This document shows positions 23,223 through 38,379 of a stretch of DNA of 64,000 nucleotides, one piece after another. The stretch covers positions 6,864,001-6,928,000 of the forward strand of contig NW_026622874.1 of assembly GCF_023065955.2 (NCBI RefSeq). Direction: 5' to 3'. This DNA comes from Ursus arctos (taxonomy: Eukaryota; Chordata; Mammalia; Carnivora; Ursidae). The translations under genes were made by a program, and so were the position numbers. How positions within the stretch are numbered: the first letter of the stretch is position 1; each line of letters begins with the position of its first letter. The notes below the pieces were generated by a model. It did not search any database. It was not told the origin of the DNA and was given only the letters and a program-made list of their open reading frames with translations.

Positions 23223-23309
23223 CCATGTCACCTTTTCAGAAAGCACTTTCACTGCAGCTGTGGTTACGGGGACAGGACACGGGGTGACAACGGTGTGGCA
23301 AGCAAACGG

Positions 23310-23470
23310 TAAGCCAGGGCGCTGTGCCAGGCTATTTTGATACCTCACATCACCTAGTTCTTACAGTGAATTCCTCGAGGTAGGTATCATGATTCCCATT
23401 TTCCAGATGAAGAAATCGAGGCGGGGGCGAAATCTGTTGAATCTCTACGCCGAGGCATGGGTTGTAACCC
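23310..23470 (-). mobile_element. MIR-type SINE remnant
   Basis: Reverse MIR phrases: 'gccaggctattttgatacctcac', 'cgaggtaggtatcatgattccc', 'cagatgaagaaatcgaggc'. Confidence 0.7.
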
Positions 23471-24039
23471 TCCTTCCCACTGCGTGCACTCCCGTAAGCG
23501 TGCTCTGCTGATGACACGGGCGTTAGTGACCAGCTTATCCGGAAGCGGCCACACCTGGCAGTGCCCTTATGGAACCTTTCCAGGCAGCTGGGTTTCCTTA
23601 CACCTGGCTGTTGAAGTTCTTGGGCTCTGTTTTTACCCACAAAGCTAATTAGTGACAACGGATTAGTGGAGGGGAAAATGGAGGCAGTCTTGGACAGCCA
23701 GGATCTGAGGACATGGCAAGCGTATGGTTGGAGGCAAGGAAGAGGACTTGGCTTGGACAGAAAGGCCTAGATCACCTCCATAAGTTGTCTGAATGAAGTC
23801 CTTCCGTGCGGGATGCTGTGAGTACTAGGATAGACTATTGTTTTCTTTACAAGAAGGGTATCCATACCTTCTAAAGAGTTCTACCAGCTACTCAGTGACC
23901 TACCCTAAAAGATCTGGGGACTCCCAGCCAGTCCATTCAACCAGTGGCAAGGATGGGTCTGCTCCCATCATCCCCTGTGAGCTAAAAAATCCAGGAGATT
24001 GGCCTCACCTCAAAATGTAAGGATGTGGTCCTCAGCATA

Positions 24040-25010
24040 GGGAGACGGTGTGGTAGACAGAATGTTCTCCCAGTACATCCAGGCCTCCCAGTCCTTGGAG
24101 CCTGTGACTCTGTTATTTTATATTTCAAAGGGATTTTGCAGATGTAATTAAGGTTACAGACCTCAAAATAAGGAGATGATCTTGGATTAACCAAGTACAC
24201 CCAATCTAATCACAGGATCCCTTCAAAGTAGAGAATTTTCTCTGGCTAGAGGCACAGAGATGAGGCTTTAGGGAAGGTCCATGAGAAGATGTGACTGCCA
24301 GCTGACCTGGCAGCTGGACCCCAGCACCTGCAGGCTTTTCACCCCCTCCCCTGTCCTTGGAATGTGGGTTCTGGTCACCTTGCCCGGAAGCTGCCCCAGG
24401 AGGACCTTGAAACAGTGATGTGGTGCTGGCACCAGCAGGAGGGAGGGGGTACGTGACTGAACCCCAGTGAGGCCTCTCTATGAAGGGTTACAATGTGGTG
24501 GGCAGGCACAGGGATCCACTATCTTGCAGCCCCCAAGACAGGCCTCGTACATCTGTTCCCTGTGCTCGTTCAACTCATCTGGAGTGGCCTGTCTCTTTCC
24601 TCCGCCCCTCCCTGCCCACGGTGTCTGGGTGCCCGCTTCAGATCACACCCGGGAGCCCCCAAGAGGATGTGAACCAACAGAGGCAAAAAAGGCCAGAAAG
24701 ACCTGAAGCATGAAAAGGACCAGACTTGTCATTGCTGGTTTGCAGATGAAGGGGACCGCGAGCCTGGGAATGTGAGTGGCTTCCAGAAGCTGAGAACGAC
24801 TTCTGGCTGGCAGCTGGGAAGGAAAGGGGACCTCAGTCCTATAGCCACCTGGAGGCAAATTCTGCTCCCGAATGAGTCTAGGTGTTGATCTCCCCCACAG
24901 CCTCTAGAGAAGGTTCCAGATCAGCAGCATCTTGATGTGGCCTGTGGGACCCAGAGCAGAGAAACCAGCAGGACCTACGGAGACCTCTGAGCTGCAACGT
25001 GTGAGGTAAC
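24040..25010 (+). mobile_element. MLT1-like LTR retrotransposon remnant
   Basis: Contains MaLR/MLT1 phrases in order: 'gtgtggtagacagaatg', 'tttcaaagggattttgcag', 'atgtaattaaggttacag', 'cttggattaaccaag', 'gaagatgtgactgccagc', and near 24945 'cctgtgggacccagagcag'. The middle section (about 24300-24720) is less recognisable. No coding capacity. Confidence 0.6.
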
Positions 25011-25269
25011 ACATTTATTCAGTGATGCAAAACCTGCAGGGCCTTTGTAGGGGGGCAGCAAAGATGAAGACGTCAGCCAGGTGCATTACAAGCAAGGAGT
25101 GATTACAATGTTTTCACCTAAAGACGAAGTAACAGCATTAAAGGTGATTTTGAATGATCTGAAAACTGCCTGCCCCAAATCCCTATGGTTTTTGCATGTC
25201 TCCTCTGCATACAACCTGGCCTGTTTACATACAACACGAACACGTACTTGTTTTAAAAAATCAGGTTTA

Positions 25270-25455
25270 AGGGCCCTGGGGGGCTCAGTCGGTTGGGTGT
25301 CAGTCTTCGGCTCAGGTTGTGATCCCGGGGTCCCGGGATCGAGTCCCACATCAGGCTCCCAGCTCAGTGGGGAGTCTGCTTCTCCCTCTCCCTCTGCCTC
25401 TCTGCCTGCTTGTGCTCTCTCTCCCTCTCAAATGAATAAATAAAATCTTTTTAAA
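25270..25455 (+). mobile_element. Can-SINE
   Basis: Head GGCCCTGGGGGGCTCAGTCG, tail AATGAATAAATAAAATC. Target-site duplication 'aaaaaatcaggttta' on both sides. Confidence 0.95.
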
Positions 25456-27070
25456 AAATCAGGTTTAAGACATGCCTGATTTAGAGGACAAAGAAGGGTA
25501 GAGTTATGTTCCTAAGAGTCACATTGATTCCTTCAGGTGGTGGGATTAAAAGCAATGTTCATTTTCCCATTTGATCAAATTAAAATTTTTTCTACAATCA
25601 ACATGGTTACTGGTGTAATGTAAAAAAAAAAAAGAAAAAGAAAAACGCATGCAAAATGTGCCTGCCTGGAGAGGTCCCCAAGTCAGGACGGGCTGGGGTC
25701 AAGGGGACCTGCCATAGGATTAGCTGGAAGCAGGTCAGGACCCTCCCTCATTCCCCGGGTCATGTGCATTGTGACAACAGTCGAGCCTGCTAATCAGACC
25801 AGGAAGGAGGCCCAGAGGCCCTGGGGAGTGAAGAACCGGGGGAGTGGAGGCAGAAATGATACATCTTGTCTGGGAAGGCAGGAGGGAGAGGAGCAGGACT
25901 GTGGTGGGGGGAGGGCAGCAACAGCTGATCTAACTGACCAGAGGAGGAGGAGCGGGGAGGAGGGAGGAGGGAGGAGGAGAGGGGTGAAGGTGGGCGGTCT
26001 TGGAAGCTTGATGAGCTTCCCCATTTTCCTTCGGGGCTTCTCTCTCTGCCTGTTCAGATGGAGTAAAATGGGTGGAGCGGGCGCCCAAGGACGCAGGTGC
26101 CGGACATGGAGAGTGTGTGTCCGAGGCAGGATGGCAGCACCAAGCTGGGGCCCTCCTGACAGGGGTGGGTCCTAGGTGGCTGGGGGGAGGAGGGGACTTT
26201 CCTTTCCACGTCTCGCCAAGGGAACCCTGGCAAAGTCATCAAGGTCATTACAAGAGAATGAAATGGAATTGCCTATAATTAAAACAGAATAAAACTTTGT
26301 ACATATACACTTTAAACTTTGGAGATGAAAAAAAAAAGATAGATCTCGAAGTACCACAAAAAAAGAACCGGTTTCTGGCCGGTGACTCACCCGTCCAAGA
26401 TCCGTCAGGAGGGCCACGTGCCTTGGCTGCGCCCTCTCTCATGTGGCCTGGCCTGGCTGGTGGTCAAGGCGGCACGGGGGCCACCACCTGGGCCCTATGG
26501 TCCTCCTCACATCTCACCTCCACCCCCGGACACCGAAGCAGGAGATACCAAGGCGACCAGGTCAGGGATGGACGGATGTGGGAAGGAGTGAGACACCACA
26601 CTTCGCCCCGCCCCAATCTTGTGTTGCAGGCCAGAGCCAGACACCAGGGGAAGCAAGGGGGCCCGCAGCCTCCCAAATGGACTGTGGAGAGCCCAGCATC
26701 CCTCAGAGGAGCAGAGAGCACTCAGAAGCTCCCACCTTCCCCGCTGCCTGACGAAGATTCTTCCATAAGAAAGAAGGCCAAGTGGGAACAACTGAAGACC
26801 AGAGAAGAGAGGAAGGATGTGGGCAGCGTTGGGCCCTAGTTCTGGTCCCCGAGCTCCTCCAGAGGCAGGTGCCCCTCCCAGATGGCATGCTCCCCAGTAC
26901 CTTCCCAAGGGCTCTATCAAAAGTCCCCCTTTCTTCAGCTAGTTTGAACTGTCGAGTTGCTGGTGCCCCTTGGCCACCATGGGGAGCCTTTAAAGCCATT
27001 ACCCATGGAACTAAGAACATAATCAGAGAGTTAGACAAAGATTTTCTCACAGTAGTATGAATAATTTTTT
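25456..27070. other. Intergenic, no gene recognised
   Basis: Purine-rich (GAG/GGA) stretches and unique sequence. The open frames of 80-180 codons on both strands show no family resemblance. Purine-rich tract around 25930-25985. Confidence 0.45.
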
Positions 27071-27082
27071 AGTTTTTTAAAA

Positions 27083-27268
27083 TTATTTTATTTTTTAAAA
27101 GATTTTATTTATTTATTCATGAGAGACAGAGAGAGATAGGCAGAGGCAGAGGGAGAAGCAGGCTCCCTGCTGAGCAGAGGGCCCAATGTGGGACTGGATC
27201 CCAGGACCACGGGATCACGACCTGAGCCAAAGGCAGACACTTAACCGACTGAGCCACCCAGGCGCCCT
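27083..27268 (-). mobile_element. Can-SINE
   Basis: Reverse copy with TTTTTTAAAAGATTTTATTT start and head complement GCCACCCAGGCGCCC. First of two back-to-back copies. Confidence 0.95.
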
Positions 27269-27283
27269 GAGTAATTAAAAAAA

Positions 27284-27468
27284 AATTTTTTTTTTATTTA
27301 TTTGAGAGAGAAGGAGAGAGAGCACGAGCTAGGGGGAGGGGCAGAGGGAGAGGGAGAAGCAGACTCCCCACTGAGCAGGCAGCCTGATGTGGGGCTCATC
27401 CCAGGACCCTGAGATCATAACCTGAGCCGACGGTAGACGCTTAACTGACTGAGCCCCCCAGATGCCCC
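27284..27468 (-). mobile_element. Can-SINE
   Basis: Reverse copy directly after the previous one, ending GAGCCCCCCAGATGCCCC. 'gaataattt' flanks both ends of the pair. Confidence 0.93.
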
Positions 27469-28900
27469 TGAATAATTTCAAAAACTGATATGTTTGTGAG
27501 GACAGGGACCTTTGCTTTGTTCATGGCTGTACCCCCAGAATCTGGCTCAGGAAGCATCTGTGGAATGAATTAATAAACCTAATTTTGATCTTTGGGAGAA
27601 TGGTTAGTGTGGTGCCGCTGTAGATGGAACATTAGTAGTCACACAAATCTTGTTTTAAACAACTTTTCAGTGACATTGGGAAGTGCTTATTATAGATCTC
27701 ATGTAGAAGTTTCAAAACTATATCATTTATTTCCAAGGATGGAAAAGTATATATGCATAGACAATAATAATGTAAGGAAAGCCACCGAAAATGTTTCCAA
27801 GAAATTATCCCTAGGAAGTCTGATTATGAGACTATTTTGACCTTTACTTTTTTTTGGATTTCCCATATTTTCCTCAATATGGATGTGTTCTTTTCTAATC
27901 AGAAGAAGTTATTGAAATATTATTTTGCTTCATAGTGAACATTTGGTCTGCACCTTTAAGGGTGCAGGAACCAAAGAGGTGGGGGCTTGATCAGGGATGT
28001 GAGCAGGCGGGGGGGGGGGGGGGGGGGGGAGGGGGGGTGCTGCAGGGAGGGGGCGGGGCAGGGGTGCAGAACCACCCGCAGACAGGCCGTGGGGAGCCCA
28101 CAGTCTCTCCCGCCCTGTGAGTCCTCCACGGATGCCCCCTGCTACCTCCCTAATTTCGTGACACCCGCTCCGGAGGCCCCTTACTTACTTTTACTGCTGA
28201 TGGAAACGCAAACCTACTTTCCGCGGAGCGTTTACAGCAAATGGGGGGTGGGGTTGGGGGTGAAGTCATAGACTTCCAGGTGTCTTGGCTGGGCCCTACC
28301 TGCACCTGGGGTGCAGCGGGCCAAGAGCACCTGGCTCTGGGGGTCCCAGACACACCAGGTTCAGCCACTCACCACTCACTAAATCAAAGGCAGAGAAAGG
28401 AGTGGGAGGGGAAAGAGGAAAGGAGTTTATTTCAGCGAGGTCAACACTGGGAAGACAGCCGACTAGCGTCTAAGACGGTCTCCGAAGTGCTGAAAATACC
28501 TCCAGGTTTGCATAAGGAAAATGCAAAGGACAAAAGCCAGTGGGAGTGCAGGTGGGCAGCAAAGGGCACGTCCATCGGTCTTGGGGTCAGTCATGGGTGG
28601 TCTTGCCGGGGCAAGCTCAGGGCCGTCCCTATTGCTTGAGAGGGCCATGTCAGTTCTCATCACCGGGTACTTTGCCCCAGGGTGTTGGCCTGAGTTAAGA
28701 GATAAGTTGGCCAGACAGGTTAGAATGGAGGTGGCAGACCACTCTCACACTTAACGAGTGGATCCTCCTAAACGCAGGGAAGAAGCCTATCCTCAATCTA
28801 GTTCGGACCAATTCTTGGGAACCGTGCAGCTTCGGGTGGACAACTCCAGCTGCTGCCGCGCCCACCACCCCGCAAGCCGGGAGGGAGAGAGTAGTAGGGG
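27469..28900. other. Intergenic upstream of PYCR2 CpG island
   Basis: Holds a 27480-27580 stretch with L2/MIR-like 3' phrases ('ggacagggacctttgctttg', 'gtggaatgaatt'), AT-rich DNA of unknown origin to 27920 and a long G-run near 28008-28037. No gene recognised. Confidence 0.45.
28008..28037. repeat. Poly-G tract
   Basis: About 21 consecutive G, one A, then more G. Strong G-quadruplex potential; length in the assembly is likely uncertain. Confidence 0.85.
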
Positions 28901-28929
28901 CTTCCAGCAGCCCTCGGCCTACCCGAGCC

Positions 28930-32136
<3,207 letters not shown>

Positions 32137-32620
32137 GGCGGCTCTGCTCTCCTTTCTAGAACCAGAGCCCTGAGGAGGACCGTGCAGAGCGAGGGCAGGT
32201 CCGGCAGTTTTCAGGTCCTTGTGATAAAACCTTAAATCTGTTCAGTCCCGGCCACACTAGTTTCCTGTCTTGTCCACGTTGGAAGATGCTCCAGGGGGTT
32301 TGATGGTGACGGCCAGAGGCAGGCCTGTGTACCTGTTTGGGGAGAGAGAGGCCACGATTTGTACAAGGTCTGGAGACCTTCAGCTGGGATCCTCCATCGG
32401 GAGCCCGAGGCAGGGTCTGCTTGATGCCAAGTCAAGGCGGAGAGAGGTACAAAACGTGACAAGGGCTTTTCTCTCTGAATTATAAATGGAAAAGAAGCGA
32501 GCAACTTAGAATTGTTACAGTTAATCAGAAAAGCACGAAGTTAGACCATTCTTCTATTTAACTCTTGCTTCGTAGGTGTCCCGTTGGAAAAGTGTTAGCG
32601 CGGTTAAGTTTAGCTGCTTC

Positions 32621-32626
32621 AATAAA
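32621..32626 (+). terminator. PYCR2: PYCR2 polyadenylation signal (AATAAA)
   Basis: AATAAA followed by a T-rich stretch, 485 bp after the stop codon. A SINE lies directly downstream. Confidence 0.75.
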
Positions 32627-32648
32627 GTTTTATTTTTTATTATCCTGC

Positions 32649-32679
<31 letters not shown>

Positions 32680-32765
32680 AAGCTCTGTGCCCAGTGTGGG
32701 GCTTAAACTCACAACCCTGAGATCAAGAGTCATATGCTCTACTGACTGAGCCAGCCAGGCACCCC
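32649..32765 (-). mobile_element. tRNA-type short SINE
   Basis: 25-T run then the complement of a tRNA-like head, ending CAGCCAGGCACCCC. 'tattatcctgcctttt' and 'tattattctgctttt' flank it (target-site duplication). Confidence 0.93.
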
Positions 32766-33360
32766 TATTATTCTGCTTTTTTATGTTCATTCTAGGGAAC
32801 TTGAGGACCTGCCCAGGCATTCCTGCTTCTGTGAGGAGCGCTGTCTGAAGGCAAGAAGTAGGGATGACAAGAAATTATAGGCTAGGCCCTCAGAGCTGTA
32901 AAGATGTTCTGCTCCAGCCTGGCCCCCAGGTCAGGGTCAGGAGATTGTTCTAGGATGGGCCAGCACGGCCGAGAAGAGCCAAGTGGCCTGAGCGGGGGGA
33001 GGGCAGCAGTGCAGACCAAAGGAGGAAGCCGCCTGCTTTGTAGTTGGCCATGCACCTGACAGGCTTTGGATCCGACAGACTGCCGTCTGAGGGAGGAATT
33101 ACTTTTTCCCTCACTTGATCGAAGATGCTGAGGCCTGGAGGGGACAAGCAGCTTAGCTCACTGAGCTGCTGCTCATGGGGGGGGCACAGTTGGGTGTGCT
33201 GCACACGCAGCGGGACGGAGCCTGCAGGCCCCCCACGCGGGCCAGTGTGCCTCCCACTCGACCCCGGGAGCTCGCCGCCTGTGGCGTTGGCATTGGCATC
33301 ATCTCTGGGTTCAAATCTGAGTTTCTGCCACTTTTTTCCCCACAATTTGCTGGTAGATTT
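32766..33360. other. Intergenic, no gene recognised
   Basis: Unique-looking sequence. No supported gene. Confidence 0.4.
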
Positions 33361-33475
33361 CTTTTTTTAAATCTTAATTCCAGTTAGTTAACAGACAGTA
33401 TTGTTTTAGGCGTATAATACAGTAATTCAACACTTCGGGATGTCCCCCTGTGCTTATCACAAGTGTGCTACTTTC
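33361..33475 (-). mobile_element. L1 3'-end fragment (antisense)
   Basis: Contains 'cttaattccagttagttaac' and 'taattcaacacttcggg', the reverse of the carnivoran L1 3' end. Confidence 0.7.
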
Positions 33476-33884
33476 TGCCACTCTCAACTGCGGAACCTTG
33501 GAGAAGTTACTGAATCTGGTCTCCGGATTTCATCCCCTATAAATAGGGAGGTCCTGCTCCATCAGGAGGTTCTGGTAGGTTTGCAGTGCAACCTTGTGGG
33601 ATGGCTCAATGGAACATCTGGAACACAGTGGACCCCTAGAGCAAGCAGTGCTCATCCTTCACTTTCCAGCTGCGGGAGGGGAGCCTTCGGCAAGAACGGC
33701 AGCCTGGGCTCCAACTCCAAACCTGCGAGGCCCGTTCCTATGGGGCCACAGTGACAAGTTCAACCCTGTGCAAAGCTATCATTGTAAAGCTCCCGTTACG
33801 TAAGGAGGCTCTGCACGCCCTTCATAGGAAATCTCAGAATTTAAGCACTGGGTAGAGTAAGGCGAAGCTCAAGGTTAAATAAGC

Positions 33885-34670
33885 TGCCCCCAAAAGATTC
33901 GAACAGACATTTCACCAAAGAAGATACACGGCAAACGAGCTGTGAAGAGATGTTTAAATTGACTGGGGAAATGCCAGTCCAAGCCCAGGGAGATACCACG
34001 GCACAGCCACTAACGTGGCAGGTTTTGGTGGTGTCGGTGTTCCCCGGAAAGCTGATCTCGGATGTTGGCAAAGGTGTGCAGGAATGAGAGCCCGCCTGTG
34101 AAATGGTACGGCCACTCTGGCCGACAGTCTGGCAGCTCAGAAAGCTAGAGAGTCACCCTAAAAGCCATCGGTGCCCCTCAGCTCCCCACCCGAGAGAAGC
34201 AGCACTTGTCCGCACAAACCCCTGGGCGTGAGTATTCAGGGCAGCATTATTCACAAGAGCCGAGAAGAGGAAACCACCCAGATGTCCACCGACTGGTGAG
34301 CGGACACCCACCAGGCGTCACGTCCACTCAATGAAAGAGCGTTCGGCGGTAAAAAGGGAGCGCGGGCCTCTACGCCGTGAAGGCGCTCAGAAACGTCACC
34401 GGCAGCGAGAAGCCAGTCGCAAAAGGCTGCAGATTCTACGATTCCATGGATCTGAAATGTCCAGAAAATGTGTGTCTGTACCAACAGATCGTGGCTGCCC
34501 AGGGCCGGGTGGGAATGGGAAGAAAACGGGGTTTCTGTTGGGAGCCACGAGGTGATTGAGGTGAGAGGCAATGGTTGCAGCACTGTGGACGTGCGTGGTC
34601 ACTGAACTGCACATTTAAGTGGGTGAATTTTAAGGTACGTGAATCCCACTAATGCTTTAAGAAGGGAAAG
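33885..34670 (+). mobile_element. L1 ORF2/3' fragment (sense)
   Basis: Sense-strand L1 phrases: 'gaacagacatttcaccaaag', 'cagcattattcacaagagcc', 'cacccagatgtccaccgact', 'tgaactgcacatttaagtgg'. Stop codons and indels throughout. CpG-rich for an L1, so possibly formerly methylated and decaying unevenly. Confidence 0.85.
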
Positions 34671-36471
34671 GCAGTTTCCCAAGTTAGTACCAGGACTCTG
34701 ACCCAGGCCTGACACTGAATCCTGTCCCCTTGGCACTGAGCCTGCTGGAGAGCTGTCCTAGGTGACGGGAGACTGTCCCCTCATCTTCTCTTCACCCCCT
34801 GCAAGGCCACCCCCTCCCAGGCCTAAATCCACCAACGTACATTTACTGAGGACCTGGTGCCTGGGGTCTGCCCGGCTCAGGTGAATCCTCACCTGCTAAG
34901 GACCTCTGCCCTTCGCTTCTGAGCTCTGACCCCGCGCAGTCGGGGCTGGGTTCGACTGAAGGGGTCTGGGGCCCCAGTCCTCCGGGGAGGCGTGGAGAGG
35001 GTCAGGCCTTGGAGAACAGTTCTGTTCCTCTCTCCCCAACACCTCGGGCTGCCCACTTTCTTACCAGGCTGAGTGGCACTGGGGCTGGGGCTGGAGCTGC
35101 AGGCAGTCAGAGCCGGGGGCTGGGGACTCCCTGCGATGTCAAAGCCCCCCCCCCCCAAATGTCAGGCCCTGGTCAGGTTGAGATCTTGTGGCCTGAGCCG
35201 CCCGAGTGTCCCCTGCAAGCCTCTCTCCCTCTTCTTCTTCCTCTACCCTCCCCTCCAAAAAAGATTAAAAATGTTTGCGCTGCTCCCTGCTTCCCCCTGG
35301 CAGGCTGCGTGGGGACACATCCTTGTTCCCGCCTGTGCGACCGTTACTAGGCAGTGGTCTCTGGCTCTCAGAAAGACACTGGAGAGCCTGACTGTGCTTC
35401 CCTCACCGGTCCAGGGGGTGTAGACAGGTCTCTCTGCTGTCTAATCACATCAGTTCAGAGCCTTGACCTGTTCTTCCCTTTTACCAACAAACCCGAATGT
35501 AGGCAGAAGGGATAGTGAGTCTGCGGAATCAGGAGCATTTAGAAAACAAAGTGCACCTCTTTTCAAGGTCTGAGCCAGTGTGGAGAGCACACTACCTTTA
35601 TGAAAGACAGGGGAGTACGACGTTGGATAAAGAAACCCTAGAAGGATACGTAAGACACCATGAAAGAGGTACTTGGGGCGGGGACGACGGGAAGGCCTTT
35701 TCCCACTGACTTAGGAATCACACGAGAGTGTTATCACCAAATATATTTTGCAAACCTTTAGGGGGCCGCCAGGCTGCCCAGGCTGTTTGGGCCCCCAGCA
35801 GGACGCATCACCCCCTGTGGCCAGCCAAGGCTGGAGTGTGTCCTGCGAGACCCACTCTGGCCGTGGGAACGTCTTCCTAGGTCAAAGTGGGCAGACTGGT
35901 CCTCTGTCTCTTACCTCCACCTCCACCCACCTTCTGTGCTGCTAGCCTCCAGATGAGCTAATCTGTTTGTCTGCCTCCCCCAGCAGCCTGGGGTGCTGCG
36001 CGGGGTCGGGGGACAGGCTGGGTTGCAGGCCACGCCCCTGGTCCTGGAGCTTGATGCTTAGTGAACACCGCGGTATAAATGCAGGCAGGCAGGCGTGGCT
36101 GGATGAATGCATGACGACTCTTCTGCTTACAGGGCGGGCTGGGCTGTTTCTGTCTCTCAGGAGGCCTCTGGTTTGCTGGGGTGAAAGCCCCGTGCACCTG
36201 CTAGCCTGTCTTTGGACCTGGTATTTCACTGTTGGTTAGGTTCCGACTTTCTTTGGTTCAACCAGCAAATGTTTCCTGAGCACTTCCAGAATGCTGTGTT
36301 GTGGTCGGCTGCCTGGGATGTGCGGAACGCTTAGTGAATTTCTATCGGGGTCACTCTGTCTCGCGGCTGCTTCAACAGAGGGGGTGCCTCCCCCACGGTA
36401 TCGGAGCCTTTCCTGTAGCGTCGGGCTCCTTCAGGTAGGAGGGAGGCACGTCAGGAACATTTAGGTAAAAA
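34671..36471. other. Intergenic, no gene recognised
   Basis: Unique-looking sequence with a C-run near 35144. No exon pattern recognised. Confidence 0.45.
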
Positions 36472-36772
36472 GGGATTGGGATGGAAATCAACTTCAAAGC
36501 AGTTTTCAATTTTAGACTGCATAGTGTTGGGGCGCCTGGGGGGCTTAGTCGGTTAAGTATCCGACTCTTGGTTTCTGCTCAGGTTGTGATCTTAGGGTCA
36601 TGAGATCGAGCCCTGGGTCAGGTTCCATGCTTAATGTGGAGTCTGCTTGAGATTCTCTCTCTCCCTCTGCCTTTCCCCAACTCGTGCTCTCTAAATCAAC
36701 CAATCGATCTTTAAAAAAGGGGCGGGGGGAGATTGGGATGGAAATCAATTTCAAGGCTGTTTTCCATTTTAG
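36472..36772. repeat. 44-bp direct duplication flanking a SINE
   Basis: 36472-36515 and 36730-36772 are about 88% identical (shared core GATTGGGATGGAAATCAA). Longer than a normal SINE target duplication, so the SINE sits in or beside a small local duplication. Confidence 0.8.
36531..36722 (+). mobile_element. Can-SINE
   Basis: Head GGGGCGCCTGGGGGGCTTAG, tail 'ctctaaatcaaccaatcgatcttt'. Lies between the two copies of a 44-bp duplication. Confidence 0.93.
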
Positions 36773-38122
36773 GAGGGATTACATGGATAGATGTTTTCTC
36801 CCCTTTGAAAGTCACTGACCGAAAACGTACTCAATGGGCCAGAGAAGCAGTGAGAGAGGTTTGGTTGGACATTGGAGACGTTCCCACGCGTTGGGGTACT
36901 TCCGTCGGGGGCGACCGGGAAAGCCTGAGAAGTCTGCCTCTGGCGCGACAGCCAATTAGTCATCTTCAGTGGGTGCGCGCGAGCCTCTCGGTTACTGGTC
37001 CCCCCTGAGTTCTAAGATATGTGAATTTTCAATTGGATTTTCACGAGTAGGATCTTGTGGGTGAAATCACGGCAAACATTGTTCTCCTGCCGTCTTGGTA
37101 CATTTCTGCTACACAAGGAGCAAAGGCCTGGGTTCCAGTCTTCACCCTCCAGGTGACCTCAGGCAAGTCATTGGTCTGTTTCGATTTCAATTGACTATTA
37201 CGTCCCTTAAAAAGGAAAAATAACAATAATTGGCCGTCCTTCTCTGGGGGTGGGGACCGCCGCGGGTAAAGCGCAGCTTGGCGGCGTCTCAGCAGGTGAC
37301 AGTTCTGCTGATGCGGTCCCTGCTGTTTCTGTAGCCCCCGGTGCCGCCAGGCTGCCTCTTTGCTGAGATTCCTTGTCAGCTTCTCCTGTGTGGCCTAAAC
37401 TGTGCACACGGCCTGAAGCGACTAAGTGCCAGGCCCGGGATTACGTCTGCAAGATCTGTGACCTCATTTCGTCTTTAACAATTACGATGCGGTTAGCATC
37501 TCCCCATTTCACTGATGGGAACACTGCAGACGGAGAAGGTGGAGCACAGCCAGGGAGGAGGAAGGCCTGAATGTCTAAAACCTAGACCTCTTTTCTGAAG
37601 GTCTGAACTGTGTGCCTCCGGCGGGCGCTGCCCCCCTCGCCTCGAGGACGGAGGGGCCCTCCTGCGGGAGGAGCGGGAACAGGACTGGGCTGGCGGGGAG
37701 CTGGGGGATGGAGGCAGGGGGTAATGCTGCAGGGTTCCCCGGCAGGTGCCTGAGAAGGAGACCCGGAAAACCGAGTTGGGTCAGGACTGTCTTCCTTATA
37801 GCCTTCACTGGGGGGTGGGAACCTTGCTTTGAGCGTATCGAGCTACTGGGAAACGCACTCCGAGAAGTAGATGTTTTAATTTTTTACGTTTTGTAGAAGG
37901 AAATATAACTATCATTCCTACTGGCCTTTTTTATTTTATTTTTTTTGGATGGGAATACTTCAAATTCTTAGTTGATGACATTCCGAGTCATGAAAGTCTT
38001 GATAACCTATCCAGCCCATAAATATATTTATAAGTAAAGAACTATTAATAATGTGTTTGTATAACATTTTTAATAGAGTGTTTTATTTGAATTAGAATTT
38101 TTAAAAAATACAAGTTATTCAG
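36773..38122. other. Intergenic, no gene recognised
   Basis: Includes a MIR-like reverse remnant near 37420-37560 ('gtgacctcatttcgtctttaac', 'ccatttcactgatgggaac'). Otherwise unassigned. Confidence 0.45.
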
Positions 38123-38325
38123 GGCACCTGGTGGTTCAGTCTGTTGAGTGTCTGACTCTTGAGTTTGGCTCAGATCATGATTTCAGGGTCGTGGGATCGA
38201 GCCCCGCATCCGGCTCCACACTCAGCCCTGAGTCTGCTTGAGATTCTCTCTCCCTCTCCCTCTGCCCCTCCAACCCATGCACTCTCTCCCTCTCTCTCTA
38301 AAGTGAATAAATAAATCTTTAAAAT
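38123..38325 (+). mobile_element. Can-SINE
   Basis: Head GGGCACCTGGTGGTTCAGTC, tail 'gtgaataaataaatctttaaa'. Target-site duplication 'tacaagttattcag' on both sides. Confidence 0.95.
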
Positions 38326-38379
38326 ATACAAGTTATTCAGTTCCTTTAAACTAAAGAAAAACAGTTCACCCATTTCTTC

